From Candidatus Fraserbacteria bacterium (GTDB taxonomy: Bacteria; Bipolaricaulota; Bipolaricaulia; RBG-16-55-9; JAJCYT01): a DNA stretch of 64,000 nt. Location: NCBI GenBank assembly GCA_029262795.1, contig JAJCYT010000030.1:285919-349918 (forward strand), read 5' to 3'. The notes under the pieces were generated by a model, which searched no databases, had not been told where the DNA came from, and saw only the letters and a program-made list of their open reading frames with translations. This document shows positions 1-9,036 of the stretch, piece by piece. Positions within the stretch are counted from its first letter, which is position 1, and the number at the start of each line of letters is the position of its first letter. A program made the translations under genes and the position numbers.

Positions 1-1
1 C

Positions 2-1186
2 CCCTTTATCGGTCTCAATGACTCTGGTGGCGCGCGCATTCAAGAGGGCGTGGTGTCACTCGGCGGTTATGCCGATATTTTCTTAAGAAATGTCATGGTC
101 TCCGGTGTGATCCCTCAAATTTCGGCCATCATGGGGCCGTGTGCGGGTGGTGCGGTGTATTCGCCTGCAATTACTGATTTTGTCTTCATGGTGCGTGGGT
201 CTAGCACGATGTATGTGACAGGGCCTGCTGTGGTCAAAACCGTGACTCATGAAGATGTGAGCCATGAAGATTTGGGCGGTGCAGATGTTCATGCCAGCAA
301 AAGTGGGGTGTCTCACTTTGTCGCCGAAGACGACTTAGACTGTATTCAGCAAATCAGAACAATGTTAACCTACTTGCCTTCTAACAATCAGACCAAACCG
401 CCCATGGTTAAAACAGATGATCCAGATGATCGTGAAGATCCGTTGCTGGATGACATTGTGCCTTCTGACCCTATTCATCCATACGACATGAAAGACATTA
501 TTCACAGTGTGGTGGACGAACGTCTGTTTTTTGAAGTGCATCAAGATTTTGCCACCAACATGGTGGTGGGTTTTGCACGACTGGGTGGACGCAGTGTGGG
601 CGTCATTGGCAACCAGCCTGCGTCATTGGCAGGTGTTTTGGACATCAACGCCTCCATCAAAGGGGCACGTTTTGTGCGTTTCTGTGATGCGTTCAATATT
701 CCACTGGTCACATTTGAAGATGTGCCAGGGTTTTTGCCAGGAACAGATCAAGAGTGGAACGGTATCATCAAAAACGGCGCAAAACTGCTTTATGCATATG
801 CTGAAGCGACTGTGCCAAAACTAACGGTGATTACACGTAAAGCTTATGGCGGTGCATACGATGTGATGAGTTCTAAACACATTCGTGGTGATTTCAACGT
901 GGCCTGGCCCACTGCCGAAATTGCGGTGATGGGCGCGCAGGGGGCGATTGAGATTTTGTATCGTCATGATATTGCCGGTGCAGATGATCCCGAAGCCATG
1001 CGACAGCAACGCAAAGATGAATACACTGAAAAATTTGCCAACCCTTACAAAGCAGCTGAACGAGGTTATGTGGATGATGTGATCCAACCATCCAAAACCA
1101 GACCTTATTTAATTCGAGCTCTTGAAATGTTGGAAAGTAAGCGCGACAGCAACCCGCCTAAAAAGCATGGTAACATTCCTCTTTAA
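2..1186 (+). CDS. pccB: Propionyl-CoA carboxylase beta chain (carboxyltransferase), 5' partial
   Basis: Carboxyltransferase subunit of a biotin-dependent acyl-CoA carboxylase, moving CO2 from carboxybiotin to propionyl- or acetyl-CoA. The frame is open from the window edge, so the N-terminal part is missing; 394 codons are visible. The first residues carry the family signature [12 protein letters not shown], followed by a glycine-rich [12 protein letters not shown] segment. The C-terminal carboxyltransferase half has [18 protein letters not shown] and [11 protein letters not shown], typical of PccB. Its TAA shares one base with the ATG of the next gene, so the two are probably co-transcribed. 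Substrate choice between propionyl- and acetyl-CoA is inferred from overall resemblance to PccB. Confidence 0.93.
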   Translation, partial: PFIGLNDSGGARIQEGVVSLGGYADIFLRNVMVSGVIPQISAIMGPCAGGAVYSPAITDFVFMVRGSSTMYVTGPAVVKTVTHEDVSHEDLGGADVHASKSGVSHFVAEDDLDCIQQIRTMLTYLPSNNQTKPPMVKTDDPDDREDPLLDDIVPSDPIHPYDMKDIIHSVVDERLFFEVHQDFATNMVVGFARLGGRSVGVIGNQPASLAGVLDINASIKGARFVRFCDAFNIPLVTFEDVPGFLPGTDQEWNGIIKNGAKLLYAYAEATVPKLTVITRKAYGGAYDVMSSKHIRGDFNVAWPTAEIAVMGAQGAIEILYRHDIAGADDPEAMRQQRKDEYTEKFANPYKAAERGYVDDVIQPSKTRPYLIRALEMLESKRDSNPPKKHGNIPL

Positions 1187-1647
1187 TGTCTGTAAATATT
1201 CAAATAAAAAATCATCTTCAGCTTTACGATTATTTTTGTGGTCAATGGGAAATCTCACGTCAAATTGATGATTTACTGAAAAAACAACAAGGCCATATGC
1301 AAGGCACCGTAACATTTCACTCACTCTCAGAAAGACTTTTGCATTGCGAAGAAAAGGGTGAAATGATCCTGAGTGGACAACGCTTTGATGTGTTTCGCCA
1401 TTATGCTTATGAATTCTTTGAGGAATTTTTAGATATTCATTTTGTTCGCCATCTGGAGCAAAGGCAATTTGATCCTTTTTGCAGATTGGTTTTCAACAAT
1501 GAAGGCACGGCTGAAACGCACCATCCCTGTCGAGAGGATATGTACCAAGGCTCATTTAATCTTGTTTCTTCATCAAAATTTCAAACCACTTGGATGGTCA
1601 CTGGGCCAGAAAAGCAAACTCAAATTTCTACAATGTTCTATCGATAA
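1186..1647 (+). CDS. DUF6314-like protein
   Basis: A 153-residue soluble protein that looks like DUF6314, a small lipocalin-like family of unknown function. Visible family features are an early GQWEISRQI strand, a GTVTFHSLSERLLHCEEKGEM hairpin, a late H-x-C-x-x-D-x-Y-x-G-x-F motif (HPCREDMYQGSF) and W-x-V-x-GP-x-K near the C-terminus. No signal peptide or membrane segment. It starts on the last base of the pccB stop codon, so translation is likely coupled to the carboxylase. The family call is from memory of the motif pattern; the function is unknown. Confidence 0.6.
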   Translation: MSVNIQIKNHLQLYDYFCGQWEISRQIDDLLKKQQGHMQGTVTFHSLSERLLHCEEKGEMILSGQRFDVFRHYAYEFFEEFLDIHFVRHLEQRQFDPFCRLVFNNEGTAETHHPCREDMYQGSFNLVSSSKFQTTWMVTGPEKQTQISTMFYR

Positions 1648-1703
1648 TTGCCTGGCTATCTAAGATGCAGTATGGTTAAAAAGCTAAGAGGTAAAGAAAT
1701 CTC

Positions 1704-2783
1704 ATGAATAAACCCTATAAATATGAAGAAGACCAACACAAGCTTGCCAAAGAACGCGTTAAAGAATATAGAGAACTTTTTGGACACGTGACCGCTTATG
1801 TCTGTGTGAGTACAGGCTTGTTCTTCATCGATTTGATAACAGGGGATGGATTGAGTTGGTTTTTCTACCCAATGATTGGTTGGGGAATTGGTCTTGGGAT
1901 TCATGCTGCTACTGTATTTTTCCAACCTCACGTAGATCGTTTTGCCAAGCGTATGGAAGTTCAAGAAACGAGCCAGGGACAATGGCCTAAGAAAGACTCA
2001 ACCTCTTTAGGCTTTTCAACAAAACTCAAAGAAAATATAGGATTTGACTTCAGCAAGGTGGGTAAAGATATTTTAAAAGCCATTCGAGAACTTGAAGGAA
2101 ATACCATTCAAGAACTTAAAGATGAACTCGGCGACCTTGGACTGAATATGGGAAATACAAAAACAGAGTCTGACCACATTCCTCAAAAACCAAACTCTGC
2201 GCCCGCCATGCCACAAGGCGTTGCTATTTTAATGTTTACCGATATCGAAGCCTTTACCAGTTATGTCGAACGAAATGGGGATGAAGCTGGCCATTCACTC
2301 TTGAAATTACACAATCACATTGTCCGATCCAGTCTCAAAAACAATGATGGCCTTGAAGTCAAAAATCTGGGCGATGGCTTTATGCTGTGTTTTGTCAGCG
2401 CTAAAAAAGCGCTACAGTGTGCGGCGGCGGTTCAGTCGCAATTGCAGATTGCTGAATTTCCTTTGAAGGTTCGCATTGGCGTTCATGCGGGCGAACCAAT
2501 TCAAGAAGATCGAGATTTAACTGGTCAAACAGTCAATCTTGCTGCACGGGTGATGGATCAGGCCAATGGCGGTCAGATTTTTGTAACGGAAGTGGTCAAA
2601 AACCTTGCAGGCAACCTCAAAGGGTTCCAGTATGCAGACCAGGGTGAACGTCGTTTGCCTGGACTTTCTGAAACACAAAAATTGTATGAGTTTGTGCCTA
2701 TTGAAGCGCTGACTTCTCCGCTTGATACCGAAGTTGATCAACAGATAAACACGATGGAAAACCAACTCCATCAAGATACATAA
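1704..2783 (+). CDS. Membrane-anchored class III adenylate/guanylate cyclase
   Basis: Cyclic-nucleotide synthase with an unusual anchor. Residues about 15-75 form two hydrophobic helices with an early conserved His (FGHVTAYVCVSTG), resembling the 2TM domain found on some sensor kinases. After a charged linker, residues about 172-335 are a class III cyclase catalytic domain. The metal-binding Asp lies in MFTDIE (near residue 180), a second one in LGDGF (near 224), followed by RIGVHAGEP and TVNLAARVMDQA. A purine-selecting residue cannot be assigned safely, so cAMP versus cGMP is open. RBS AGAGG precedes ATG 1704. There is no obvious sensory domain other than the membrane part. Confidence 0.85.
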   Translation: MNKPYKYEEDQHKLAKERVKEYRELFGHVTAYVCVSTGLFFIDLITGDGLSWFFYPMIGWGIGLGIHAATVFFQPHVDRFAKRMEVQETSQGQWPKKDSTSLGFSTKLKENIGFDFSKVGKDILKAIRELEGNTIQELKDELGDLGLNMGNTKTESDHIPQKPNSAPAMPQGVAILMFTDIEAFTSYVERNGDEAGHSLLKLHNHIVRSSLKNNDGLEVKNLGDGFMLCFVSAKKALQCAAAVQSQLQIAEFPLKVRIGVHAGEPIQEDRDLTGQTVNLAARVMDQANGGQIFVTEVVKNLAGNLKGFQYADQGERRLPGLSETQKLYEFVPIEALTSPLDTEVDQQINTMENQLHQDT

Positions 2784-2903
2784 ATATAAGTTCCCCTTAA
2801 TTTCCTATAAGAAAATCATTTTGTTTCCAGAGCCCATATTCGCAGTTTAAATTGTGTCTCCTTTTTTGAAAGTGAGTTGGGGGATTAGAAGATTGAAGGG
2901 GTT

Positions 2904-3899
2904 ATGTTATGCCGTTATCATACGCCTGTGATGACAGGCATTGCGATTAAAGGATTTGAACAGGTTTGGGCGGAGCTGGAAGGTGTTGAAACATGCCTCG
3001 CTGAAATCCTGGGACATCCATTACCGTTTATTGATAATTTGGGTCGCTTTTTGCTCGATGCCAAGGGCAAACGCTTGCGACCCGCATTGTCTGTTCTGTT
3101 TTACAAACTGCTGGGTGAAAAGGGTGATCGAAACGAATTGCTCCGATTGGCATCTTTAATGGAGCTGATTCATCTCGCAACACTGGTTCATGATGATGTG
3201 ATTGATCTGGCGGATACTCGTCGTGGACGCCCCACATTGCACACACAAACCAGTAATCAGGTTGCTGTTTTGGAAGGCGATTATCTGTTTGTTCAAGTCT
3301 TCAAAACATTAAGTGATTTTCCAAAACCCACAAGAGATTTGGTCATCGGCACTGTCGAACGTGTGCTGGAGGGAGAATTGCTGCAAGAAAGCCTACGGGG
3401 CATCCTACCCACAGAAACACAGTATGATGATGTGGTCAAAGGCAAAACGGCTTCTTTAATTGCCACCTCCTGTTTGGTCGGCTCACAATGGGGTGACCCT
3501 ACATTGTCTGAGGAAACACATCAGCGTGTGTATGATGCTGGCATGATGATCGGCCAAGCGTTTCAGTTGATTGACGATTTACTGGATGTGTTCGGTGACG
3601 CTCGTCTAGGCAAACCCTTATGGGGTGATTTGCAAGGTGGCTGGCTGACCTTGCCGATGATTCAGTTGGCTGAACAAACGCCTGAACTACAATCTTTGTT
3701 ATTGAATACTGAACTGGATGAAGCGCAACAAAATCAGCTTCGTGCCACACTCGACAAATTGGGCATTCATGGAGAAATGGAAACCAAGGCGCACCAAATG
3801 CTGGATCAAGCCATTGAAAATTTGTCCTGGCTGCCTGAATCTGAACTTCGAACCACTTTATTTGAAACCATCAACTTTATTGCCAAACGACGTCATTAA
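2904..3899 (+). CDS. Trans-polyprenyl diphosphate synthase (IspB/HepT type)
   Basis: Condenses isopentenyl diphosphate onto an allylic diphosphate to make the side chain of quinones or similar polyprenols. The protein is all-helical, 331 residues. Both aspartate-rich motifs are present: first DDVIDLAD at about residue 97, followed by RRGRPT; second LIDDLLDVFGD at about 224. The first motif lacks extra residues between the Asp pairs, as in long-chain trans synthases. ATG 2904 has an AAGGGG only two bases upstream; ATG 2931 is a possible alternative start. The gene ends 24 bases before argS. Chain length cannot be read from the sequence. Confidence 0.88.
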   Translation: MLCRYHTPVMTGIAIKGFEQVWAELEGVETCLAEILGHPLPFIDNLGRFLLDAKGKRLRPALSVLFYKLLGEKGDRNELLRLASLMELIHLATLVHDDVIDLADTRRGRPTLHTQTSNQVAVLEGDYLFVQVFKTLSDFPKPTRDLVIGTVERVLEGELLQESLRGILPTETQYDDVVKGKTASLIATSCLVGSQWGDPTLSEETHQRVYDAGMMIGQAFQLIDDLLDVFGDARLGKPLWGDLQGGWLTLPMIQLAEQTPELQSLLLNTELDEAQQNQLRATLDKLGIHGEMETKAHQMLDQAIENLSWLPESELRTTLFETINFIAKRRH

Positions 3900-3923
3900 C
3901 CTAACTCCACCAAGGAAACCATC

Positions 3924-5543
3924 ATGCTTAAAGAATTTGTTCGTGCAGAGATTGAAGTAGCGTTGTCCAAAATAGAAATTCATAATCATGCCATCGATAT
4001 CAGCGCCACTGACAAGCCGGAGTTTGGAGACTATGCGACCAATGTGGCATTTACATTGAGCAAGCCCTTGAAAAAATCTCCACGCGAAGTGGCCGAACAA
4101 CTGCTTGAACAAATTGATATTGAAAAATTCAACAAAGTGGAAGTCGCTGGCCCTGGATTTTTAAATTTCCACCTTAAAGATGATACGATCCATGGCGTCA
4201 TTCGAGATGCCATCGAAAAAGGCGATCAGTTTGGTCAACTCAACCTGGGTGAAGGCAAACGAGTTCAAGTGGAATATGTCTCTGCAAATCCAACGGGGCC
4301 GTTGACCGTAGGCCATGGTCGCAATGCTGTGGTGGGTGACACGGTGGCCAATATTCTTGATGCAGTGGGTTGGGATGTCACGAGAGAGTATTACTTCAAC
4401 GATGCCGGCAAACAAATGCGCATGCTGGGAGAAAGTGTGCAGGTGCGCTTTCAACAACTGTTGGGGCAATCTGTGGAAATTTCTGAAGATCATTATCAGG
4501 GCGAATATCTGGTGGACATCGCCCAAAGTATTTTGGATGAACATGGTAAAACAGCATCTGAAAAAGGTTGGGAATTTTTTAAGGACATTGCCAAAGATGC
4601 TATTCTAAAAGACATTCGCCATAGTTTAGGCTTGCTTGGCATTGAGTTTGATGTGTATACCAACGAAGCTTCTTTCTTTGATAACAATGCCATTTGGGAT
4701 TGTTTGGAAAAACTGAAAGAAAAAGGTTACGCCTACGAAAAAGATGATGCAGTTTGGTACAAGGCCACGGAATTCGGTGCAGAAAAAGATCGCGTGCTGG
4801 TACGCTCCACAGGCGAACCAACTTATAGATTGCCAGATATTGCTTATCACGTTGATAAATTGGAACGTGACTTTGACTGGATTATCGACATTTTAGGCGC
4901 AGATCATATCGTTCAAACGCCGGATATCATTAGTGCAGTGAAGGTCTTAGGCTACGACGGTGACAAAATTTACCCGTTGTTCTATCAGTTTGTGACGCTG
5001 ACTTCTGGAGGCGAAGCCGTCAAGATGAGTACGCGCAAAGCCAACTTCGTCACCCTGGAAGAATTGATCAATGATGTGAGTGCCGATGCCGTTCGCTACT
5101 TTATGATCTCACGCTCAACCGATGCACAAATGGAGTTCGACTTGGAACTGGCAAAGAAACAAAGCAAAGACAACCCTGTTTTTTACATTCAATATGCGCA
5201 CACGCGTATTGCCAGTATCCTACGCGAACATCAAGGCGATTCAGCTGTTGATCCAGCAGTCGATTTGTCGCCGTTAACAGAACCAGAAATTCAGGAATTG
5301 ATCAAAAAATTGGATGCCTACACAGATGCACTCAAAGAAACTGCCGAACATCTTTCGCCTCACATTTTGGTCAATTACGCACATCAATTGGCTGGTTTAT
5401 TCCACACTTTTTACGAGCGTTACAAAGTCCTAACCGATGACGAAACAACCAGCAAAGCCCGCCTCGCATTGGTCAAAGCCACGCAGGTGGTACTAAGAAA
5501 AGCGTTAACCATCCTCGGCGTGTCTGCACCAGAACGGATGTAA
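3924..5543 (+). CDS. argS: Arginyl-tRNA synthetase
   Basis: Class I aminoacyl-tRNA synthetase charging tRNA-Arg; 539 residues, normal to slightly short for the family. The N-terminal Arg-tRNA synthetase additional domain spans roughly residues 1-85, with FGDYATNVAF. The catalytic fold carries a HIGH-type motif in NPTGPLTVGHGRNA (near residue 130) and a KMSKS counterpart VKMSTRKANFV (near 365). The DALR anticodon-binding domain closes the protein, with YAHTRIASILRE and a C-terminal LVKATQVVLRKALTILGVSAPERM segment. RBS AAGGAA lies six bases before ATG 3924. Followed by a dispersed repeat and a convergent SDR gene. Confidence 0.97.
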   Translation: MLKEFVRAEIEVALSKIEIHNHAIDISATDKPEFGDYATNVAFTLSKPLKKSPREVAEQLLEQIDIEKFNKVEVAGPGFLNFHLKDDTIHGVIRDAIEKGDQFGQLNLGEGKRVQVEYVSANPTGPLTVGHGRNAVVGDTVANILDAVGWDVTREYYFNDAGKQMRMLGESVQVRFQQLLGQSVEISEDHYQGEYLVDIAQSILDEHGKTASEKGWEFFKDIAKDAILKDIRHSLGLLGIEFDVYTNEASFFDNNAIWDCLEKLKEKGYAYEKDDAVWYKATEFGAEKDRVLVRSTGEPTYRLPDIAYHVDKLERDFDWIIDILGADHIVQTPDIISAVKVLGYDGDKIYPLFYQFVTLTSGGEAVKMSTRKANFVTLEELINDVSADAVRYFMISRSTDAQMEFDLELAKKQSKDNPVFYIQYAHTRIASILREHQGDSAVDPAVDLSPLTEPEIQELIKKLDAYTDALKETAEHLSPHILVNYAHQLAGLFHTFYERYKVLTDDETTSKARLALVKATQVVLRKALTILGVSAPERM

Positions 5544-5560
5544 AATTTTTGAATGGGTAA

Positions 5561-5630
5561 ATAAAAAACTTCAAGCCCCCAACCCCCTTCTTCTGAAGGG
5601 GGCTACGATTAAACTGTGAAAGTGGATTCT
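5561..5630. repeat. Dispersed intergenic repeat, copy 1
   Basis: An AAATAAAAAACTTCAA block, then a C-rich/G-rich hairpin (arms AACCCCCTTC and GAAGGGGG), then CTACGATT and a tail ending in GGATTC. The same order recurs near 33.6 kb and 61.2 kb. It lies between the convergent argS and SDR genes, where it may also act as a transcription stop. Confidence 0.7.
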
Positions 5631-5681
5631 AGGTCACGATTCGTTTTCTTATCTAAATTGGAAATTTAAAACGAAAAATCT

Positions 5682-6443
5682 TTAGGCCATCAAGCCACCG
5701 TCAATCACCATTTGATGTCCAGTTACAAATGAGGCTTCATCGGAACACAGCCACAGCACGGGACTCGCAACTTCCTCCGGTTCGCCAATGCGACCGATGG
5801 GGTGCATGGCGATCACTTGTTTTTTCATTTCATCATCACTCATCAAAGCACCCTGAGCCATGGGCGTGTCAATCACAGCAGGGCACACGGAGTTGATTCG
5901 AATATTTTTCTGAGCGCACTCCAGTGCTGCTGATTTGGTCAGACCAATCACGGCATGTTTGCTGGTGGCATACACTGCCGCTCCACCACGGCTACCTCGA
6001 AGGCCTGAAACAGAGGCCATGTTGACAATCGCCCCGCCACCGCGCTTCAGAATTTCGGGAATCTGGTATTTCATGCAGAGAAACACGCCCGTCACATTAA
6101 CTTCCATCACACGCTGCCAGTGGGTTTCGTCATATTGATCGATGCTGGCAAAGTGTGTGCCCACCATCCCCGCGTTGTTGAAGGCATAGTCAATGCCACC
6201 AAAAGCTTCCACTGATTGAGCCACCATGCGCTGAACTTCCTCTGAGCTTGACACATCCACCGAAGTAAAAATAGCTTCTCCACCTGAACTTTTGATAGCA
6301 TCCACGACTGCATTGCCCTCATCTTCCCGACGGGCAGCTACCACCACCTTGGCCCCTTCTTGTGCAAACTGAATGGCCGTGGCCTTGCCAATGCCCGAAT
6401 TACCACCGGTGATCACCGCAACTTTTCCATCAAATCGCCCCAT
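5682..6443 (-). CDS. Short-chain dehydrogenase/reductase (glucose 1-dehydrogenase-like)
   Basis: NAD(P)-dependent oxidoreductase of the classical SDR family, 253 residues. The cofactor motif TGGNSGIGKA sits at residues 12-21, NNAG at about 90, and the catalytic Ser, Tyr and Lys appear as MASVSG and YATSKHA (YxxxK). After the nucleotide-binding strand the AARR segment suggests a preference for NADP(H), but this is an inference. The C-terminus FVTGHQMVIDGGLMA is typical of SDRs. GGGAGG precedes the ATG. A strong minus-strand terminator lies between this gene and the upstream peptide-transport genes, so it is probably a separate unit. The substrate is unknown. Confidence 0.88.
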   Translation of the reverse strand: MGRFDGKVAVITGGNSGIGKATAIQFAQEGAKVVVAARREDEGNAVVDAIKSSGGEAIFTSVDVSSSEEVQRMVAQSVEAFGGIDYAFNNAGMVGTHFASIDQYDETHWQRVMEVNVTGVFLCMKYQIPEILKRGGGAIVNMASVSGLRGSRGGAAVYATSKHAVIGLTKSAALECAQKNIRINSVCPAVIDTPMAQGALMSDDEMKKQVIAMHPIGRIGEPEEVASPVLWLCSDEASFVTGHQMVIDGGLMA

Positions 6444-6461
6444 TATGCCTCCCTAAATATT

Positions 6462-6505
6462 TGATTAAAAAGAACAGAGGCGCACAAACTTGTACGCCTC
6501 TGTTC
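6462..6505 (-). terminator. Intrinsic terminator of the peptide ABC operon
   Basis: A 16-bp inverted repeat with one mismatch (arms GAACAGAGGCG and CGCCTCTGTTC plus four more pairs), a short loop, and TTTTT on the minus-strand 3' side. It follows the substrate-binding protein gene and precedes the SDR gene on the same strand. Confidence 0.9.
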
Positions 6506-6537
6506 AACAACTTATTGATTTGAATTGTCAACGCAAA

Positions 6538-8964
6538 CTATGGTGTGGCTGCCACCACTTCATTGCGGCGAACTTCATCGTCCCACCATACTATTTCGGA
6601 GAAAGCCACGCCTGCAGGCAATGCTGCGTTGATGGCCTGAAAATGTTCATTGTTCATCAGCTTGGTGCTGGATGCATAGACAAACTGTTCGTTGACCGTG
6701 TAGATCAATGGCAGGTTTTCGGACACCAACTGCTGAAATTCTCTAAAGTATTCTTTCACCAAATCTTCATCAAATTCGGCAGAGGCCAGTCGATAGAGTT
6801 CATCGACACGGACTTCCCATTCTTCTGGATCGTCTTTGGAAGAATATTTCCACATATGCAATGACCCAGGTGTGGTCCAGATATTGGAACTGGTGCTTGG
6901 ATCCACATCGCCTGTAAAGCCAATGAGGATCATTTCGTACTTGCTGCCAAGCAAATCGGTTACCAGCGCATTGAAGTCTTTGGGTTTGTAGTTGGCGTCA
7001 ATGCCCATGCGTTTCAGGTCACTGGCAATCAAACTGGACATGCGCTCGCGTTGTTGATTGCCTGCATTGGTGTTGAAGGCAAAGCTGAGTTCACGCGTGT
7101 CTTCATCGGATTGTTCACCGGACAGACTGCTGACATCAATACCGTTTTCCTGAAGGAAACGATCGGTGATGTTGCGTACGCCATCATCATCGGTGTCCGT
7201 GATACCAATTTCATTCAACATCTGATCCGCTTGTTCCATGTCAAAGGCATAGGTTTCAAACGACTCACTGCCATCGAAATATGGAGAAGGAATTGCTACC
7301 GGACTCCACTGAGCCAAGGCCAATCCACTGTAGATATTGTCAATCATCGACTGTTTGTCATAGGAATATGCCACAGCCTTGCGGAACGTGTTGTTACGGA
7401 ACACAGCACGTAACACAGGGTCAGGGGCATCGAGGTTGAACACGGTGTAGGTGGTTGCCCAACGTGGGCCGCCACGAACCATGTCCCAATTGTTTTCATG
7501 GTCTTGACAATGAATCTTGTCGCCAATCTGCTGACAATCGCTGTCTGTATTTACTTTCTCAAGCAACAAAGGCCAATCGTCTGAACGGCCATCAAGCAGA
7601 TCAGCTTCGCCGGATTTGAACTTGAGGAAACGCACATCCTGGTTTTCCACAAACAGGAAAACGAGTTGATCCATGTAGGGCAATTGCGTGCCGTTGGCAT
7701 CCACTTTCCAGTAATATGGATTACGCTCCATTACCACTTGCTGATCGGTGTCATAGCGAACAAAGCGATACGGGCCTGCACCCACTAAATCTTCAGCATT
7801 GCTGTCCAAGCCCCAGGTGTTGTTAAACGTGCCTGGAGGGACACCCGCCCATTTGTCTTCACTGGCATATTGGGTAAGTTTGTTGACTTCTTCGGAAGCG
7901 GCATCAATGGCACCTTTAAGGCTATCAAAATTATCCATACCTTCATCCAAGGCTTCCATGATGCTGCCCAAGCCAAGTTGCACACCCATTTGTGCGGCAA
8001 CCAACAGCTGTCCATTTTTGGCATCAATCACTTCTTGCAACTTGCCAAGTGCCTGCCCTAATAAGGTGGTGGCGTCTTCAGAAGCCGCATTAAAGTCTTC
8101 CATGTTGTTATCCAACGTATCTTGAACAAATCCCAATACGCCGCTCACTCCAGGATTGAGTTTGGCCAAGCTATCGGCCACCACGTGTTTGGGTAAGATG
8201 GATGCGCCATACAATGCCAGTCCGCGTAATAAAGGACGAAACGGTGCAGGTGTGGTAATTTTTACGGTCAAATCATCAATCGCTTCTACCTGAAATGGTT
8301 CGCCATTCACCAGCAAATTATCTTCGGCGGCAGCATGTACACCATCATTAAACAGCACATCATTGAATGTGAACACCACATCCTCTGCTGTCAATGGATG
8401 ACCATCAGAAAATTTCAAACCTTCGCGGAGATGAAAGGTCCATTCCAGTTTATCGTCAGATTGCTCCCAACTTTTTGCCAGTGCGGGCACAACAGAGAAA
8501 TCTGTAGGATTCACTTCAACCAGCCCACGGTTCCACATGCGGGTAATGAATGAAGACGAAGTTTCCTGTGTCACCACGTTGTTAAACGATTTGGGTCCGG
8601 TAAACGTTACGTGAACCAGTTTGCCGCCAGGCACACCAGCCGTGGTTAAACCGGCTTCGTCTCCTACCACCAATGGTTCGGCGGGGAGTTCTCCATCGCG
8701 TGCTACTGTCGTAGTGGTGGTGTCTGTGGAGTTTGCAGTGTCATTTTCGCTGTCGTTGTTGGATGACGTTTGATTGTCATCTGTGCTTGTGGTATCGGTC
8801 GAGGTCTGATTGTCATTTGTGTTGGCCTGACTATCAGTGTCGTTGTTTTGAGTTTGGTTGGCTGTGTTGTTGTCATTGTTGTTGGAAGTATTGCTCGAAT
8901 TGTCGCAAGACACCAAGACAAACGCCATCAACATCAGCGCCACAACCAGTACAGAATGTTTCAT
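6538..8964 (-). CDS. Family-5 peptide-binding lipoprotein of an ABC importer
   Basis: Extracellular solute-binding protein (OppA/DppA class), 808 residues, longer than the usual 500-600. ATG 8964 is chosen because a strong GGGAGG lies just upstream and it gives a clean lipoprotein signal ending in LVSC. The mature N-terminus is a 60-residue Asn/Asp/Thr/Ser-rich linker, presumably a flexible tether to the membrane. The family-5 core follows, with WEQSDDKLEWTFHLREGLKFSDG, DVVFTFNDVL and GAGPYRFVRYDTDQQVVMERNPYYW. An insertion of about 90 residues (around residues 270-360), helical and rich in Ala and Leu, is not usual for the family. First in function but last in the operon, downstream of both permeases. 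Confidence 0.9.
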   Translation of the reverse strand: MKHSVLVVALMLMAFVLVSCDNSSNTSNNNDNNTANQTQNNDTDSQANTNDNQTSTDTTSTDDNQTSSNNDSENDTANSTDTTTTTVARDGELPAEPLVVGDEAGLTTAGVPGGKLVHVTFTGPKSFNNVVTQETSSSFITRMWNRGLVEVNPTDFSVVPALAKSWEQSDDKLEWTFHLREGLKFSDGHPLTAEDVVFTFNDVLFNDGVHAAAEDNLLVNGEPFQVEAIDDLTVKITTPAPFRPLLRGLALYGASILPKHVVADSLAKLNPGVSGVLGFVQDTLDNNMEDFNAASEDATTLLGQALGKLQEVIDAKNGQLLVAAQMGVQLGLGSIMEALDEGMDNFDSLKGAIDAASEEVNKLTQYASEDKWAGVPPGTFNNTWGLDSNAEDLVGAGPYRFVRYDTDQQVVMERNPYYWKVDANGTQLPYMDQLVFLFVENQDVRFLKFKSGEADLLDGRSDDWPLLLEKVNTDSDCQQIGDKIHCQDHENNWDMVRGGPRWATTYTVFNLDAPDPVLRAVFRNNTFRKAVAYSYDKQSMIDNIYSGLALAQWSPVAIPSPYFDGSESFETYAFDMEQADQMLNEIGITDTDDDGVRNITDRFLQENGIDVSSLSGEQSDEDTRELSFAFNTNAGNQQRERMSSLIASDLKRMGIDANYKPKDFNALVTDLLGSKYEMILIGFTGDVDPSTSSNIWTTPGSLHMWKYSSKDDPEEWEVRVDELYRLASAEFDEDLVKEYFREFQQLVSENLPLIYTVNEQFVYASSTKLMNNEHFQAINAALPAGVAFSEIVWWDDEVRRNEVVAATP

Positions 8965-9036
8965 TCTGACCTCCCTTTGCTCGTTTGCTCGTTTGAATCT
9001 AATCAATATGGACTCCTATCCTCACTTAAAATTTTC

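Noticed and set aside
8965..9006. Earlier start for the peptide-binding lipoprotein
   Set aside because: It would put 14 charged residues before a perfect lipoprotein signal and skip the strong GGGAGG.
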